Made by a program: the position numbers and the translations under genes. The notes under the pieces are model-generated. The model was given only the letters and a program-made list of their open reading frames with translations. It ran no database searches and had not been told where the DNA came from. Of a DNA stretch of 6,307 nucleotides, positions 6,267-6,307 are shown piece after piece. This DNA comes from Promicromonosporaceae bacterium (lineage in GTDB: Bacteria > Actinomycetota > Actinomycetes > Actinomycetales > Cellulomonadaceae), in NCBI GenBank assembly GCA_009782865.1, contig WRIF01000101.1, positions 1 to 6,307 on the forward strand. Direction: 5' to 3'. Every line of letters starts with the position of its first letter. Position 1 is the first letter of the stretch.

Positions 6267-6307
6267 CACGTCCTGGCAGAGCTCACGACGTTGGTCAGGG
6301 CGCAGGA

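Noticed and set aside
6267..6307. Beginning of hisC after hisD
   Set aside because: There is no ATG or GTG start in the 41 remaining bases and no convincing HisC N-terminus in any frame.

Overview
The window is a stretch of high-GC Gram-positive chromosome, most likely from an actinomycete. From about base 660 onward the DNA is very GC-rich with G/C-ending codons. Two genes have a TANNNT -10 box exactly 6 bases before the start codon, the layout of leaderless actinobacterial genes. The PflA has the N-terminal extension I recall from bifidobacterial and related PflA proteins. A Propionibacteriaceae-like host is a guess, not something the sequence proves. All six genes supported here are on the + strand; I see no RNA gene, transposase, CRISPR array or clear terminator.

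Layout. (1) 2-979: the 3' part of a gene for a DUF4832-type protein, cut by the window start. Its first ~650 bases are about 52% GC with many A/T-ending codons; the remainder is about 75% GC, with no break in the reading frame. (2) 1013-1975: pflA, pyruvate formate-lyase activating enzyme, without pflB beside it on either visible side. (3) 2003-4915: a probable three-gene operon with tight junctions. It encodes a membrane-anchored helical protein (XpaC-like by position and tail pattern), a TelA-family protein starting on a 4-base overlap, and a small lipoprotein with two tandem BLIP/SmpA-like repeats. (4) 4929-6266: hisD, histidinol dehydrogenase, with all active-site residues present and its own putative leaderless promoter. 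The last 41 bases hold nothing I can call.

How the parts fit. pflA (anaerobic pyruvate cleavage) and hisD (last two steps of histidine synthesis) are ordinary metabolic genes. The least understood part is the block between them: a membrane protein, a soluble coiled-coil TelA protein and a lipoprotein, which together look like an envelope-associated module reaching from cytoplasm to cell surface. The other unusual point is the abrupt composition change inside the first gene, which suggests recombination, recent acquisition of its 5' part, or an assembly join.
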